Assembly (NCBI GenBank): GCA_002167555.2 | Contig: NHDL02000002.1 | Span: forward strand, 1 to 38,902 | Origin: Deltaproteobacteria bacterium TMED58 | Lineage (GTDB): Bacteria > Desulfobacterota_D > UBA1144 | DNA: 38,902 nucleotides | Direction of reading: 5' to 3' | Shown here: piece after piece, positions 1-8,309 of the stretch | Layout: the number at the start of each line of letters is the position of its first letter | Numbering within the stretch: the first letter of the stretch is position 1 | Translations under genes and position numbers: made by a program | The notes under the pieces: model-generated | The model's input: only the letters and a program-made list of their open reading frames with translations | What the model was told of the DNA's origin: nothing | Database searches by the model: none

Positions 1-446
1 TCGCATACATCCAGGGAAAGTTTCTTGTCACCTCTAATAAATGCTTTAATTGATTGATTAACCATTTTCGATGCACCGTATCCCATTTTGGTTAATTCAG
101 ATAAATCATTTATTGGAGGATGATCTAAAAGAGTAATGGACTTTTTAGCTATATTAACTGCATGATCACCAATTCTTTCAAGATCTTTAGTTATATGCAT
201 TGCCATTGTAATAAATCTTAAGTCTTCAGTGAGAGGTTGAAATAGGGCAAGAATTTCAATTGCTTTATCATCCAATTGAATTTCACAGTTATTAACTTCT
301 TCTTCATTAATCAAAACTGTTTTAGCTATATCAGCATCTCTTTCTTGTAGCGATTTAATAGCTAAGTTCACGTTCTCTTCAGCAAGGGTGGCCATTTTGA
401 CCAAATTATTTCTTAAAAGCTCAAGTTCTGATATTAATTCTGACAT
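1..446 (-). CDS. phoU: PhoU, phosphate-transport regulator (3' end cut by window edge)
   Basis: The reading frame starts at ATG 444-446 behind a strong AAGGAGG site at about 453-459 and runs off the left edge after 148 codons. The family is usually about 215-240 residues, so the C-terminal third is missing. The translation begins MSELISELELLRNNLV and contains the PhoU-type helical stretch ITKDLERIGDHAVNIA, whose acidic/aromatic pattern is the metal-binding signature of the first three-helix bundle. PhoU links the Pst transporter to the PhoR kinase and represses the Pho regulon when phosphate is plentiful. It is the last gene of the pst operon here, 20 bases after pstB. Function is assigned from family motifs and operon position. 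Confidence 0.93.
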   Translation of the reverse strand, partial: MSELISELELLRNNLVKMATLAEENVNLAIKSLQERDADIAKTVLINEEEVNNCEIQLDDKAIEILALFQPLTEDLRFITMAMHITKDLERIGDHAVNIAKKSITLLDHPPINDLSELTKMGYGASKMVNQSIKAFIRGDKKLSLDVC

Positions 447-466
447 TTTAATTCCTCCTTGTAATT

Positions 467-1222
467 TTAACCGAATCTTCCACTTATGTAATCATTTGTT
501 TGTTGCTTACCTGGATTCAAAAAAATCTTTTTTGTTTCGTCATACTCTATTAGGTCTCCTAAAAAAAGGAACGCAGTATAATCTGAAACTCTCGAAGCTT
601 GTTGCATATTATGGGTTACGATTACAATAGTAAAATCATCTTTTAGGGTTGTTATAAGCTCTTCAATTTTTGCTGTAGCAACAGGATCTAAAGCAGAACA
701 TGGCTCATCCATAAGTAAAACAGTAGGTTCTATTGCAATAGCTCGAGCAATACATAGTCTTTGTTGTTGTCCGCCGGAGAGTCCAAAAGCAGAATCATTA
801 AGTCTATTTTTAACTTCTTCCCATAAAGCTGCCTGTTTCAAACTTTCTTCAACGACATGGTCAATCTTACCTTTATTTTTTTCTCCACCAATTTTGAGTC
901 CATAAGCAATATTTTCATAAATACTCATTGGAAAAGGATTAGATTTTTGAAAAACCATTCCAACATTTCGTCTTAATGTCGTTACATCATATCCAGTGGA
1001 GTTAATATCAATTCCATCTATCTTAATTTCTCCATCCATTGTAACAGAATCAATTAGATCGTTTAGTCTGTTAATGCACCTTAATAAAGTTGATTTTCCG
1101 CACCCTGAAGGCCCTATAAATGCAGTAACTTGTTTCTCTTTAATATCTAAAGAAATATCATTTAAAGCCTTAGAGTTACCATAAGATAAATTTAGGTTTC
1201 TGATTTCTATTCCTTTGCTCAT
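467..1222 (-). CDS. pstB: PstB, phosphate ABC transporter ATPase
   Basis: This 251-residue cytoplasmic ATPase energises phosphate import through PstC/PstA. All ABC motifs are present: Walker [10 protein letters not shown] (37-45), Q-loop Q92, signature LSGGQQQR (148-155), Walker B VLLMDEP (168-174, catalytic Glu173) and switch His204. The segment [16 protein letters not shown] around 94-109 is typical of PstB rather than other ABC ATPases. Length matches the family (about 250-260). It lies 10 bases downstream of pstA and 20 upstream of phoU in the pstSCAB-phoU operon, so it is expected to be under PhoB control from the pstS promoter. Confidence 0.97.
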   Translation of the reverse strand: MSKGIEIRNLNLSYGNSKALNDISLDIKEKQVTAFIGPSGCGKSTLLRCINRLNDLIDSVTMDGEIKIDGIDINSTGYDVTTLRRNVGMVFQKSNPFPMSIYENIAYGLKIGGEKNKGKIDHVVEESLKQAALWEEVKNRLNDSAFGLSGGQQQRLCIARAIAIEPTVLLMDEPCSALDPVATAKIEELITTLKDDFTIVIVTHNMQQASRVSDYTAFLFLGDLIEYDETKKIFLNPGKQQTNDYISGRFG

Positions 1223-1232
1223 TTTATATCCC

Positions 1233-2816
1233 CTATCCTTTATGTTTTAATTTTAGTCTGTTTCTAATAAGAATAGCACTAGAATTCAATACTATGACGA
1301 TTAATATTAATAAAAGTGCCGTTGAAAATACCATAGGTAATGCAGCTTCGGAGTTAGGAGATTGAAATCCAACATCATAAATATGAAATCCCAGATGCAT
1401 AAATTTTCTTTCTAAATGTAAATATGGAAAGTACCCATCTAAAGGCATAGAGGGAGCTAGCTTGACAACTCCTGTTATCATTAATGGGGCAACTTCACCT
1501 GTGGCTCTAGATATTGCTAAAATAAGCCCTGTTAGTATTCCAGGTAAAGATGTTGGTATTATAATATTTCTTAATGTTTCCCACTTAGTCGCACCTAATG
1601 CTAGCGAACCATCTCTTATGCCTTTTGAAACTGCATTTAAACTTTCTTCTGTTGCAACTATAACAACTGGGACAGTAAGAAGTGCAAGAGTTAAAGATGC
1701 CCATAATATTCCACCTGTTCCATAAGTTGGTGATGGAAGATTGTCTTGATAAAATAAGGTATCAATCGATCCACCTATCCCATAGATAAAAAATCCTAAG
1801 CCAAATACCCCGAATACAATAGAAGGAACCCCAGCAAGGTTATTTACACATATTCTAATTAAAGCAACAGTTTTTCCTTGTTTTGCATATTCATTTAAAT
1901 ATACTGCAGCGATAACCCCTAAGGGCAGTACAGCAATACTCATTATTAAAACCATCAAGATGGTTCCAAAAATCGCAGGGAACACCCCACCTTCAGTATT
2001 TGATTCTCTTGGTTTGTCTGATAAAAATTCCCATATTTTGGATAGATAAAGACTTATTTTGCCCCTAAGTGTCAGTTCATTTGGTAGATTAAATCTTATA
2101 ATATTTACCAAAGTTAAAAGTTTAGTTGCTCCTTCTATATCACTAACAACAAGCTTGGTCGAGTTAAGAATTTGAATATTTTCAAAAAGTTTTTTTTCTT
2201 CAATTTTATAACTGTTTAATAATTTAAGTTTCTTTTCATCAAGTTTAGTGATTTTATTTTCATTCAAATTCACTCTCGATAAAACTCTCTTTTCTTTTTC
2301 TAACTCACTAAGTTTGAAATTTATTTCACCTATTTTTTTATTAATTACATTAATTTTTTTTGCTATACTGCTCTTATCTTTTAAGGACGAGTTGATAAGA
2401 TTATAAAATTCATTTTTATTGTTTTTATTATATGTAATTTTTTTATCTTTATGTTCAAAGGACTTAGGATATCCATAAAAGGAACCCCATTCGTCTCTTT
2501 CTATATGAAGAATTTCTTTATCATAACTAATACTTTGAATTTCAGAATCTTTTATCCATCTAAAATCAACACCATAAAAATCTCTATTACCTGTTTTTAG
2601 TTGAACAGTTAAATCATTATTAAAGTTTATTTCCTTCTTCTTGATTTCTCCTATAATATAAGAATTATTTTTTAGTTGAACTAAGGCGACATCTTTTTGC
2701 CAAAAAGTTGCAAACCCATAGTACATAACTAGCCCAATAAGCCCTGAAACAAGAAGTACACTTAAGGCCATCATGCAACCTGTTAACCAAATATAAAAAG
2801 AACCGTTTTTTTTCAT
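1233..2816 (-). CDS. pstA: PstA, phosphate ABC transporter permease, long form
   Basis: The C-terminal half (about residues 275-525) is a standard PstA permease, with several membrane spans and the EAA-type loop [19 protein letters not shown] that contacts PstB. The N-terminal half is an extra module: a first membrane span at about 11-35, then about 230 mostly polar residues, with a Lys/Glu-rich predicted coiled coil at about 150-225. Short PstA proteins are about 280-300 residues; this one is 527. Long PstA forms with such an N-terminal region are known in gammaproteobacteria such as Pseudomonas and Vibrio, so this is a family variant, not a fusion artefact. The extra region is probably periplasmic (inference). 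The gene follows pstC after 3 bases. Confidence 0.93.
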   Translation of the reverse strand: MKKNGSFYIWLTGCMMALSVLLVSGLIGLVMYYGFATFWQKDVALVQLKNNSYIIGEIKKKEINFNNDLTVQLKTGNRDFYGVDFRWIKDSEIQSISYDKEILHIERDEWGSFYGYPKSFEHKDKKITYNKNNKNEFYNLINSSLKDKSSIAKKINVINKKIGEINFKLSELEKEKRVLSRVNLNENKITKLDEKKLKLLNSYKIEEKKLFENIQILNSTKLVVSDIEGATKLLTLVNIIRFNLPNELTLRGKISLYLSKIWEFLSDKPRESNTEGGVFPAIFGTILMVLIMSIAVLPLGVIAAVYLNEYAKQGKTVALIRICVNNLAGVPSIVFGVFGLGFFIYGIGGSIDTLFYQDNLPSPTYGTGGILWASLTLALLTVPVVIVATEESLNAVSKGIRDGSLALGATKWETLRNIIIPTSLPGILTGLILAISRATGEVAPLMITGVVKLAPSMPLDGYFPYLHLERKFMHLGFHIYDVGFQSPNSEAALPMVFSTALLLILIVIVLNSSAILIRNRLKLKHKG

Positions 2817-2819
2817 AAT

Positions 2820-5048
2820 TTATAACTCAGCATACTTTTTCTTTAAGCGAATTCTAATAACTTCTGCAATAGAGTTTATAATGAATGTGAAGCAGAATAA
2901 TATGAAGGATGATAAAAATAATGTTCTGTATAGAGTACCGCCTACAGGTGCCTCTGGTATTTCAACGGCAATATTTGCAGATAAGGTTCTAAACCCATTA
3001 AAAATACTAAAATCCATAATAGGGGTATTTCCAGCAGCCATTAATACAATCATTGTTTCTCCTACCGCTCTTCCAATACCAATCATAACTGCACTAAAAA
3101 TTCCTGGGCTTGCACTAGGAAATACAATTTTTAATGCTGTCTGCCATTTTGTTGCTCCCAATGCTAGAGATCCCGAAATTAAATGTTCTGGTACATTTGA
3201 TAATGCATCTTCGGATATTGTAAAAATAATTGGAATTACTGCAAAACCCATTGCAATTCCTATTATTAAAGCATTTCTTTGATCGTATTGTATTTGGAAC
3301 GATTCATACATCCAGGCGTTAAAATCGGAATTAAAGAATATTGATTCAAGAGAGTTTCCTATAAAAAGTGAAAGTATAAAGACAATTATAATTAAAGGTG
3401 CTCCAATAATAAGGTAGTTCATTCCCTCTTTCTTAAAATTCACAAAATGTTTAACTCTTTCCCATATTTTCGGCATATAAATAGTCAATATTATCAGTAG
3501 AATCGGAAAGCAAGCGATTGGTAAAAGTAATTTATCAATTTTTGGTGCTAACCATAAGCCAGCAAGGAAACCAAGTACAACACTTGGTAGGGCAGCCATT
3601 ACCTCTATTATTGGCTTAATTACTCCTTTAAGCTTTGGATGCATAAATTGTGATACACATATTGCTGCTAGTATTGCTATCGGAATTGCAAAAATTATTG
3701 CATAAAATGCACCTTTTAAAGTACCAAAGATAAGTGGAATAAGGCTAAGTTTTGGTTCAAATTCATCTGAACCTGAAGAGGATTGCCAAATATATTCAGG
3801 TCTATCAAATCCTTCATACCATACTTTTGAAAATATAGTTTCAAAAGTTGTCTCCGGGTGCTTAATATCAAAGTTAAATCTATTTATTTTATTTTTATCC
3901 AATGTTAAAAGTGCTCGGTCTTTAGTTGCAAATGCAGTTTTTAAAAACCCATCATTGATTTTAAAACTTAACAATTCTTTTGATGACGTAGTTGAGTGGA
4001 TAAGGACATTCCCAGATTCATCTATGCTTGTTATCATTTTTTTAAGGTTTGCTTTATATAGTTTTACAATCTTGTTTGAATGCCCGATTAGCGGCCGTAC
4101 TTTAACTATATTATTTTGTGAATAGAATAAGACACTAAGAGAGCCATCTTCACCCCCAGCTACAATTGCTTGTCTACCGTTTAGCATTTCAATCTTAGTG
4201 ATAGGAGCATTTATTATTCTTCTCGAGTCTAAATAATCAATTTCATTTGCTATATCCCAATAGTGAATTCTTCCCTTATTTGATGATACAAAAATAATTT
4301 CTCCGTTGTAATAAATCCCTATGTCTGTTGGTATTGAATTTCCAAGATCAGATGTTATATCATATAATTTTGCAACTGCATTCTCGTCTTGATTGGAAGA
4401 AAATAGTTCATCTTCTTCATTACTGCTTGCTATTTTAAGCACTCTAATCCTTTTCCTTAAATCAATGGCAACAAAGGTTTGAGCCTCATCATTAGATATA
4501 AAATCAATATGTTTTACTGGACTATCACTTATTTGATAAGATTCAGAAAAAGTAATCTTTGGCTCTGTTATTCTATCTAGTTCATCAGTATATGAAGTCT
4601 TGTATAAAATTGTGCCAATAAATACTCTTCCTGTCGAGGTTCCAAAAATATATTTTTTTCCATTTTCCTTGGAAACAACTGAGGTTATTTCCTCATTATC
4701 TATAAGATTTAATTTAGCTTTTGAAATGAGTTTCTTGAAATTTATGTCATAGAAAACAATCTCACCATTTGATTGTATTATCGATAGTACATTATTGTAT
4801 TCATCACCAAAAAACTCAACAGTTTTTGATAATTCTATATCTTCAATTTTTTCATTATCTTTTGATATCAAAGAGTATTTTTTAATTAAGGGTAAAGCTT
4901 CTTTACCGATAAAAAAAATGATTAAAATAATTGAAAGAATAATAAAAAAGCCGCCGAGTTTGAAAACATACTCAGCGGCTTTATCTTTTATTTTTCTTTT
5001 ATTGAATGCAGTGTTTTCATTTAAACTTAAATTTTTTTTTTCGTTCAC
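2820..5048 (-). CDS. pstC: PstC, phosphate ABC transporter permease with large N-terminal domain
   Basis: The 742-residue protein has a first membrane span at about 30-50, an inserted region to about residue 415 made of repeating short beta-strand-like segments (WD40/beta-propeller-like, for example VFIGTILYK and IHYWDIANE), and then a PstC permease domain with the EAA-type loop [20 protein letters not shown]. Short PstC proteins are about 300 residues; long forms of this type occur in Pseudomonas and relatives. The insert most likely sits in the periplasm (inference). The start is GTG at 5046-5048, 18 bases after the pstS stop, with no good ribosome binding site. Codons about 23-34 form a terminator-like hairpin, listed separately. 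Annotation as PstC is secure from the permease half and the operon. Confidence 0.93.
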   Translation of the reverse strand: MNEKKNLSLNENTAFNKRKIKDKAAEYVFKLGGFFIILSIILIIFFIGKEALPLIKKYSLISKDNEKIEDIELSKTVEFFGDEYNNVLSIIQSNGEIVFYDINFKKLISKAKLNLIDNEEITSVVSKENGKKYIFGTSTGRVFIGTILYKTSYTDELDRITEPKITFSESYQISDSPVKHIDFISNDEAQTFVAIDLRKRIRVLKIASSNEEDELFSSNQDENAVAKLYDITSDLGNSIPTDIGIYYNGEIIFVSSNKGRIHYWDIANEIDYLDSRRIINAPITKIEMLNGRQAIVAGGEDGSLSVLFYSQNNIVKVRPLIGHSNKIVKLYKANLKKMITSIDESGNVLIHSTTSSKELLSFKINDGFLKTAFATKDRALLTLDKNKINRFNFDIKHPETTFETIFSKVWYEGFDRPEYIWQSSSGSDEFEPKLSLIPLIFGTLKGAFYAIIFAIPIAILAAICVSQFMHPKLKGVIKPIIEVMAALPSVVLGFLAGLWLAPKIDKLLLPIACFPILLIILTIYMPKIWERVKHFVNFKKEGMNYLIIGAPLIIIVFILSLFIGNSLESIFFNSDFNAWMYESFQIQYDQRNALIIGIAMGFAVIPIIFTISEDALSNVPEHLISGSLALGATKWQTALKIVFPSASPGIFSAVMIGIGRAVGETMIVLMAAGNTPIMDFSIFNGFRTLSANIAVEIPEAPVGGTLYRTLFLSSFILFCFTFIINSIAEVIRIRLKKKYAEL
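4944..4982 (-). terminator. Terminator-like hairpin inside the start of pstC (candidate attenuator)
   Basis: In the minus-strand transcript, 4982-4970 pairs with 4959-4947 in a 13-bp stem around a 10-base loop. The core is GCCGCTGAGT against ACTCGGCGGC with one G-U wobble. The run of six T (4949-4944) follows directly, as in an intrinsic terminator. The element is GC-rich in very AT-rich surroundings and lies at codons 23-34 of pstC, just after pstS. It would let pstS be made in excess of pstCAB, a role usually filled by an intergenic hairpin. Structure is seen; function is inferred. Confidence 0.65.
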
Positions 5049-5066
5049 TGCATAATTTCATAAACC

Positions 5067-6026
5067 CTAATTAAGTTGGCTTAATACACCATCAACTTGT
5101 GCTTTAGACAAGGGAATATATCCATCCTTTATAACAATTTCTTGACCTTCTTTGCTTAATGCAAAGTTGATAAATTCCTTGATTAATGGCTCAAGTTCAG
5201 TTCCTGGTTTTTGGTTAACATAAAACTGAAGAAATCTAGCTAAAGGATATTTTCCTTTATCGATTTGTGATGGAGTTGGATCTGAACAACCTTTTCCTTT
5301 CTTGTCTAAGGCAATAGCTTTAACACCAGATGTTAAATATCCAATACCACTATAACCAATAGCAGATATATCGTTGGCAATACCTTGAACAACAGCAGAT
5401 GAACCTGGCTGTTCTTTTACGGAATCCTTATAGTCTCCTTTACATAGAGCTTTCTTCTTAAAATAACCATATGTACCAGATGCGGAATTACGTCCGTATA
5501 CACTAAGCGGTTTGTATCTTAAATTCCCCTTAGCTCCTAATTGTCCCCAAACAACAATATCCTCTGGGCCTCCACATTTTCGTTTTTTTGAGAAAACTGC
5601 ATCTACTTGTTTAATTGACATACATTCTACTGGATTGTCTTTATTAACAAAAACAGCAAGAGCATCAACAGATGTTTTTATTCTTACTGGCTTGTAGCCA
5701 AAGGCGTCAACAAACTTTTTAAGCTCCTTTTCTTTCATTGCCCTGGACATTGGGCCAATATTACTAGTCCCTGAGATTAAGGCTGGTGGAGCAGTTCCAG
5801 ACCCTTTACCTTCAATTTGGCATTTTACGCTTGGGTATACTTTAGTAAAACCCTCGCACCATAATGCCATCATGTTATTCATAGTATCAGAACCAACACT
5901 TGAAATTTGACCACTTACTCCGCTAACTTTCTTATAGCTAGGGATTTTTGAATCCACTGATAAAGAAAATGCAGAAGCAGTGAAAAGAACAAAGAAAAGT
6001 ATGGTTCCTAAAAATTTATTTTGCAT
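5067..6026 (-). CDS. pstS: PstS, periplasmic phosphate-binding protein
   Basis: I start the gene at ATG 6024-6026, which has an AAGGAGG site just upstream (about 6034-6040) and opens directly with a signal peptide (MQNKFLGTILFFVLFTASAFS). The frame stays open for 37 more codons upstream, but those would run through the promoter. The 319-residue product is a phosphate-binding protein of the PBP-II type, with SSVGSDTMNNMM and GKGSGTAPPAL near the N-terminus, SASGTYGYF in the middle and AIGYSGIGYL later; these Ser/Thr/Gly loops bind phosphate. The mature part has six cysteines, which could form disulfides. It captures phosphate for PstCAB and is first in the operon, behind a Pho box. Confidence 0.95.
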   Translation of the reverse strand: MQNKFLGTILFFVLFTASAFSLSVDSKIPSYKKVSGVSGQISSVGSDTMNNMMALWCEGFTKVYPSVKCQIEGKGSGTAPPALISGTSNIGPMSRAMKEKELKKFVDAFGYKPVRIKTSVDALAVFVNKDNPVECMSIKQVDAVFSKKRKCGGPEDIVVWGQLGAKGNLRYKPLSVYGRNSASGTYGYFKKKALCKGDYKDSVKEQPGSSAVVQGIANDISAIGYSGIGYLTSGVKAIALDKKGKGCSDPTPSQIDKGKYPLARFLQFYVNQKPGTELEPLIKEFINFALSKEGQEIVIKDGYIPLSKAQVDGVLSQLN

Positions 6027-6068
6027 TGAATTGCCTCCTTTTAGTATGAGGTAAGTAAGAACGAGTTT

Positions 6069-6108
6069 TGTTAAGAAATTGTTAAGAAGATATAAAGCAT
6101 TAGTTAAT
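6069..6108 (-). promoter_or_regulatory. Pho box upstream of pstS
   Basis: On the minus strand, repeats start every 11 bases: ATTAAC (6108-6103), a weak CTTTAT (6097-6092), CTTAAC (6086-6081) and CTTAAC (6075-6070). The last two are perfect 7-base copies (CTTAACA) with a 4-base spacer, the classic geometry of PhoB sites. The array ends 43 bases before the pstS start and overlaps the phoR stop codon. A weak -10 (CTTACT, 6059-6054) sits 9 bases after the last repeat, the same distance as in the porin promoter at 8220. Confidence 0.75.
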
Positions 6109-7461
6109 TTGTGGAATTGTAACTCTAAATGTTGCACCTTTTGTTGTATCTATTAGTTCTACTTTACCAGAATGAAGATTTGCTGCATGTTTTACTATGC
6201 TTAATCCTAAGCCTGTTCCACCTAATGATGAGTACGATCGGTTTTTATCCGCTGTGTAAAATCTATTAAAAATATATTCTTTATCAATTGTATTAACTCC
6301 AGGCCCATTATCTATAATTTCAATTATTAAGTTGGAACTTTCTTTAGTAATTTTGATAATAATTTCGTCATTTTCCGGGGAATAATTAATAGCATTTTGC
6401 AGCAAATTGATAAATATTTTTTCTATTTCACTAGAAAGGCATTTGATTGAAATCTCGTCGCTACTAAAATTCGTCTTAATCCTTATTTTTTTCTTTTCAG
6501 AGTGTATTTTGAGTATTTCTATAGAGTATTTTGCAATTTCTATAATATTTGAATATGCATATTCCCTCTCTAGGTCTAACTTTTCTTTTTCTTCCAGCTC
6601 TGCCAAAGCTAGCAAGTCATTAGTTATATTGCTTAATCTCCTCGAATTTCTTTCTATAATATCTATCATTGATAAAATTTCTTCATTATTATCACTGCCA
6701 TGCTCTTGAATGAATTGTGTGGCGCCTATAATTCCACTAAGTGGTGTTCTAATTTCATGTGAAACACTCGCAACTAAGTCTTCTTTAATCTTGTCTAGTT
6801 TCTTAAATTCGGTTATATCAGCAAGAGTTATTAAGATTTTAGATTTTTCATTATTTATGTAACCAGCTCTTATTATAAAAGATGAATCGATCTCACTTAG
6901 AAATTTTATTTCTTTTTTAATATAGTCTCTGTTATTTTTTAACTCATTTATTACTTCAAAGAAGTTTTTATTTTGGACTATATCAACAATTTTTTTATTT
7001 TCATATTCTATTTCTAGAGGAGCTTTAATAATTTTTTTAAATTCTTTATTAGCAAAAATAATAGTATCCTCAGTATCTATTAATATTAATCCAAATGTAA
7101 TATTTGAAACAACAGATGATAATTCACTATTTTTTAAATTTTGATTCTTAAGCTTTGAGCTAAGTGAATTTATTATTTCATATGTGGCTCTATCATATGT
7201 TTCTCTAAGTTCAATCATATTCATCTCAGAATAATCAAACTTATCATCGATAATTTCCTTTGAAATTTTTTTTATTTTATTATGAGAGTCTAAAATTTTT
7301 CTTAGGAAGAAAAAGCTAAAAATATACAGTGCTGTTATGATATAAAAATAAGTATTAAAAAAAACCCGACCTTCTTGCCCTTTTTGACTTAATAAATAAA
7401 AAATATAAATTAATGAAATTATTACAAAAAGAAATCTTCGTTTTCTAAAAATATTTCTCAT
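6100..7461 (-). CDS. phoR: PhoR-type sensor histidine kinase
   Basis: The 453-residue protein has two N-terminal membrane spans (about 9-25 and 37-55), a PAS-like domain (about 115-215), a dimerisation domain with the phosphorylated His235 in SVSHEIRTPLSG, and an ATPase domain with N box NLLQNAINYSPEN, G1 box DNGPGV and G2 box GGTGLGLSIVKH. The very short loop between the spans means there is no sizeable periplasmic sensor, as in PhoR proteins that read phosphate through PstSCAB and PhoU. The start codon directly abuts the phoB stop codon. The gene end overlaps the pstS Pho box. It is assigned as PhoR because it lies between phoB and pstS. Confidence 0.92.
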   Translation of the reverse strand: MRNIFRKRRFLFVIISLIYIFYLLSQKGQEGRVFFNTYFYIITALYIFSFFFLRKILDSHNKIKKISKEIIDDKFDYSEMNMIELRETYDRATYEIINSLSSKLKNQNLKNSELSSVVSNITFGLILIDTEDTIIFANKEFKKIIKAPLEIEYENKKIVDIVQNKNFFEVINELKNNRDYIKKEIKFLSEIDSSFIIRAGYINNEKSKILITLADITEFKKLDKIKEDLVASVSHEIRTPLSGIIGATQFIQEHGSDNNEEILSMIDIIERNSRRLSNITNDLLALAELEEKEKLDLEREYAYSNIIEIAKYSIEILKIHSEKKKIRIKTNFSSDEISIKCLSSEIEKIFINLLQNAINYSPENDEIIIKITKESSNLIIEIIDNGPGVNTIDKEYIFNRFYTADKNRSYSSLGGTGLGLSIVKHAANLHSGKVELIDTTKGATFRVTIPQIN

Positions 7462-8172
7462 TTATTCATCACTATCCATTTTATATCCAACACCCCGTAC
7501 ACTTTTTATTAATGTTGCTTTTATACCGATTTTTTCCCTTAAATTTCCGATATGAACATCAATTGTCCTATCATATATGATTTTATCATCACCCCATATT
7601 CTCTTTCTTTTTATTAGCTGATCCCTCGAAAGAACTCTGCCTTTATTTTTAATGAAAGTTTCAAGTAATAAAAATTCTGTAGTAGTTAAGGAAATTTTTT
7701 GGTCATCGATTAGGACATTATAACTTTCAAGATTCATAGTAATTCCTTCAAAGTCTAAAACTTCGTCTTGTTCATTTTTTTTAAAATTTAAAAATCTTCT
7801 AACCTTTGAAAGTAAGATATTATTATTGAAGGGTTTGACAAGATAATCGTTACCACCTATTTCGTGACCAACAACTATATCTGACTCAGTTGATTTAGCA
7901 GTTAAAAAAATAATAGGTGTATCTTCATATCTTGAATCATTTCTTAAGATTTTACAGGTTTCAATTCCATCACAAATTGGCATCATTATATCAAGTAAAA
8001 TTAAATCAGGCTTTATAGATTTAGAAAAGTTTATTAGCTCTCTTCCATTAGTAAAAGATTTTGTCTTATAACCGTTCGAATTAAGATTAGATACAAGAAT
8101 TTGTGATATGTCTTGATCATCTTCTGCAATCGCTATTAAATGACTCATGGATACATTATTTAATAATTTCAT
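7462..8172 (-). CDS. phoB: PhoB-type response regulator
   Basis: This is an OmpR/PhoB-family regulator of 236 residues. The receiver domain has acidic residues E17, D18 and D19, phosphoacceptor D61 in LILLDIMMP, T91 and K113 in LVKPF. The C-terminal winged helix ends with RTIDVHIGNLREKIG and SVRGVGYKM. Family alignment would favour the ninth residue (ATG 8146-8148, reading MSHLIAIAEDD) as the true start; neither start has a clear ribosome binding site. It should activate pstS and the divergent porin gene through the CTTAAC repeats. A TATAAT at 8192-8197 lies upstream on the same strand. Confidence 0.94.
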   Translation of the reverse strand: MKLLNNVSMSHLIAIAEDDQDISQILVSNLNSNGYKTKSFTNGRELINFSKSIKPDLILLDIMMPICDGIETCKILRNDSRYEDTPIIFLTAKSTESDIVVGHEIGGNDYLVKPFNNNILLSKVRRFLNFKKNEQDEVLDFEGITMNLESYNVLIDDQKISLTTTEFLLLETFIKNKGRVLSRDQLIKRKRIWGDDKIIYDRTIDVHIGNLREKIGIKATLIKSVRGVGYKMDSDE

Positions 8173-8191
8173 TCTAACTACAATCTTTTTG

Positions 8192-8197
8192 ATTATA
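8192..8197 (-). promoter_or_regulatory. Candidate -10 box for phoBR
   Basis: A perfect TATAAT reads on the minus strand 19 bases before the first phoB ATG. The matching -35 position (about 8215-8220) is poor (GTTTTT) and borders the Pho box array at 8220-8259, so PhoB bound there could also control its own gene. Confidence 0.5.
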
Positions 8198-8219
8198 AAA
8201 AGAAGAGGATTTTTAAAAA

Positions 8220-8274
8220 CTTAACTATTTCTTAACTTTTGTTTAACACCTAGTTAACTTTTGAAAAACATAAT
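8220..8274 (+). promoter_or_regulatory. Four-repeat Pho box and -10 of the porin gene
   Basis: Repeats begin at 8220 (CTTAAC), 8231 (CTTAAC), 8242 (TTTAAC) and 8253 (GTTAAC), an exact 11-base period over four units, each followed by A or T. Nine bases after the last 7-mer comes a -10 box CATAAT (8269-8274), with no -35 box. This is the layout of a PhoB-activated promoter in which the Pho box replaces the -35. The sequence resembles the TTAAC-type Pho boxes described for cyanobacteria and the TTAACA repeats of Bacillus PhoP more than the E. coli CTGTCAT form. Confidence 0.82.
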
Positions 8275-8309
8275 AACAAAGAAAAAAAAGATACTCACAG
8301 GAGGTAAAA

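Noticed and set aside
2881-3282. 133-codon open frame on the plus strand inside pstC
   Set aside because: It is the reverse-strand shadow of the PstC permease domain, with no ribosome binding site or recognisable product.
6027-6137. Upstream extension of pstS by 37 codons
   Set aside because: It would remove the signal peptide from the N-terminus and cover the Pho box and the end of phoR; ATG 6024-6026 has AGGAGG and a signal peptide directly after it.
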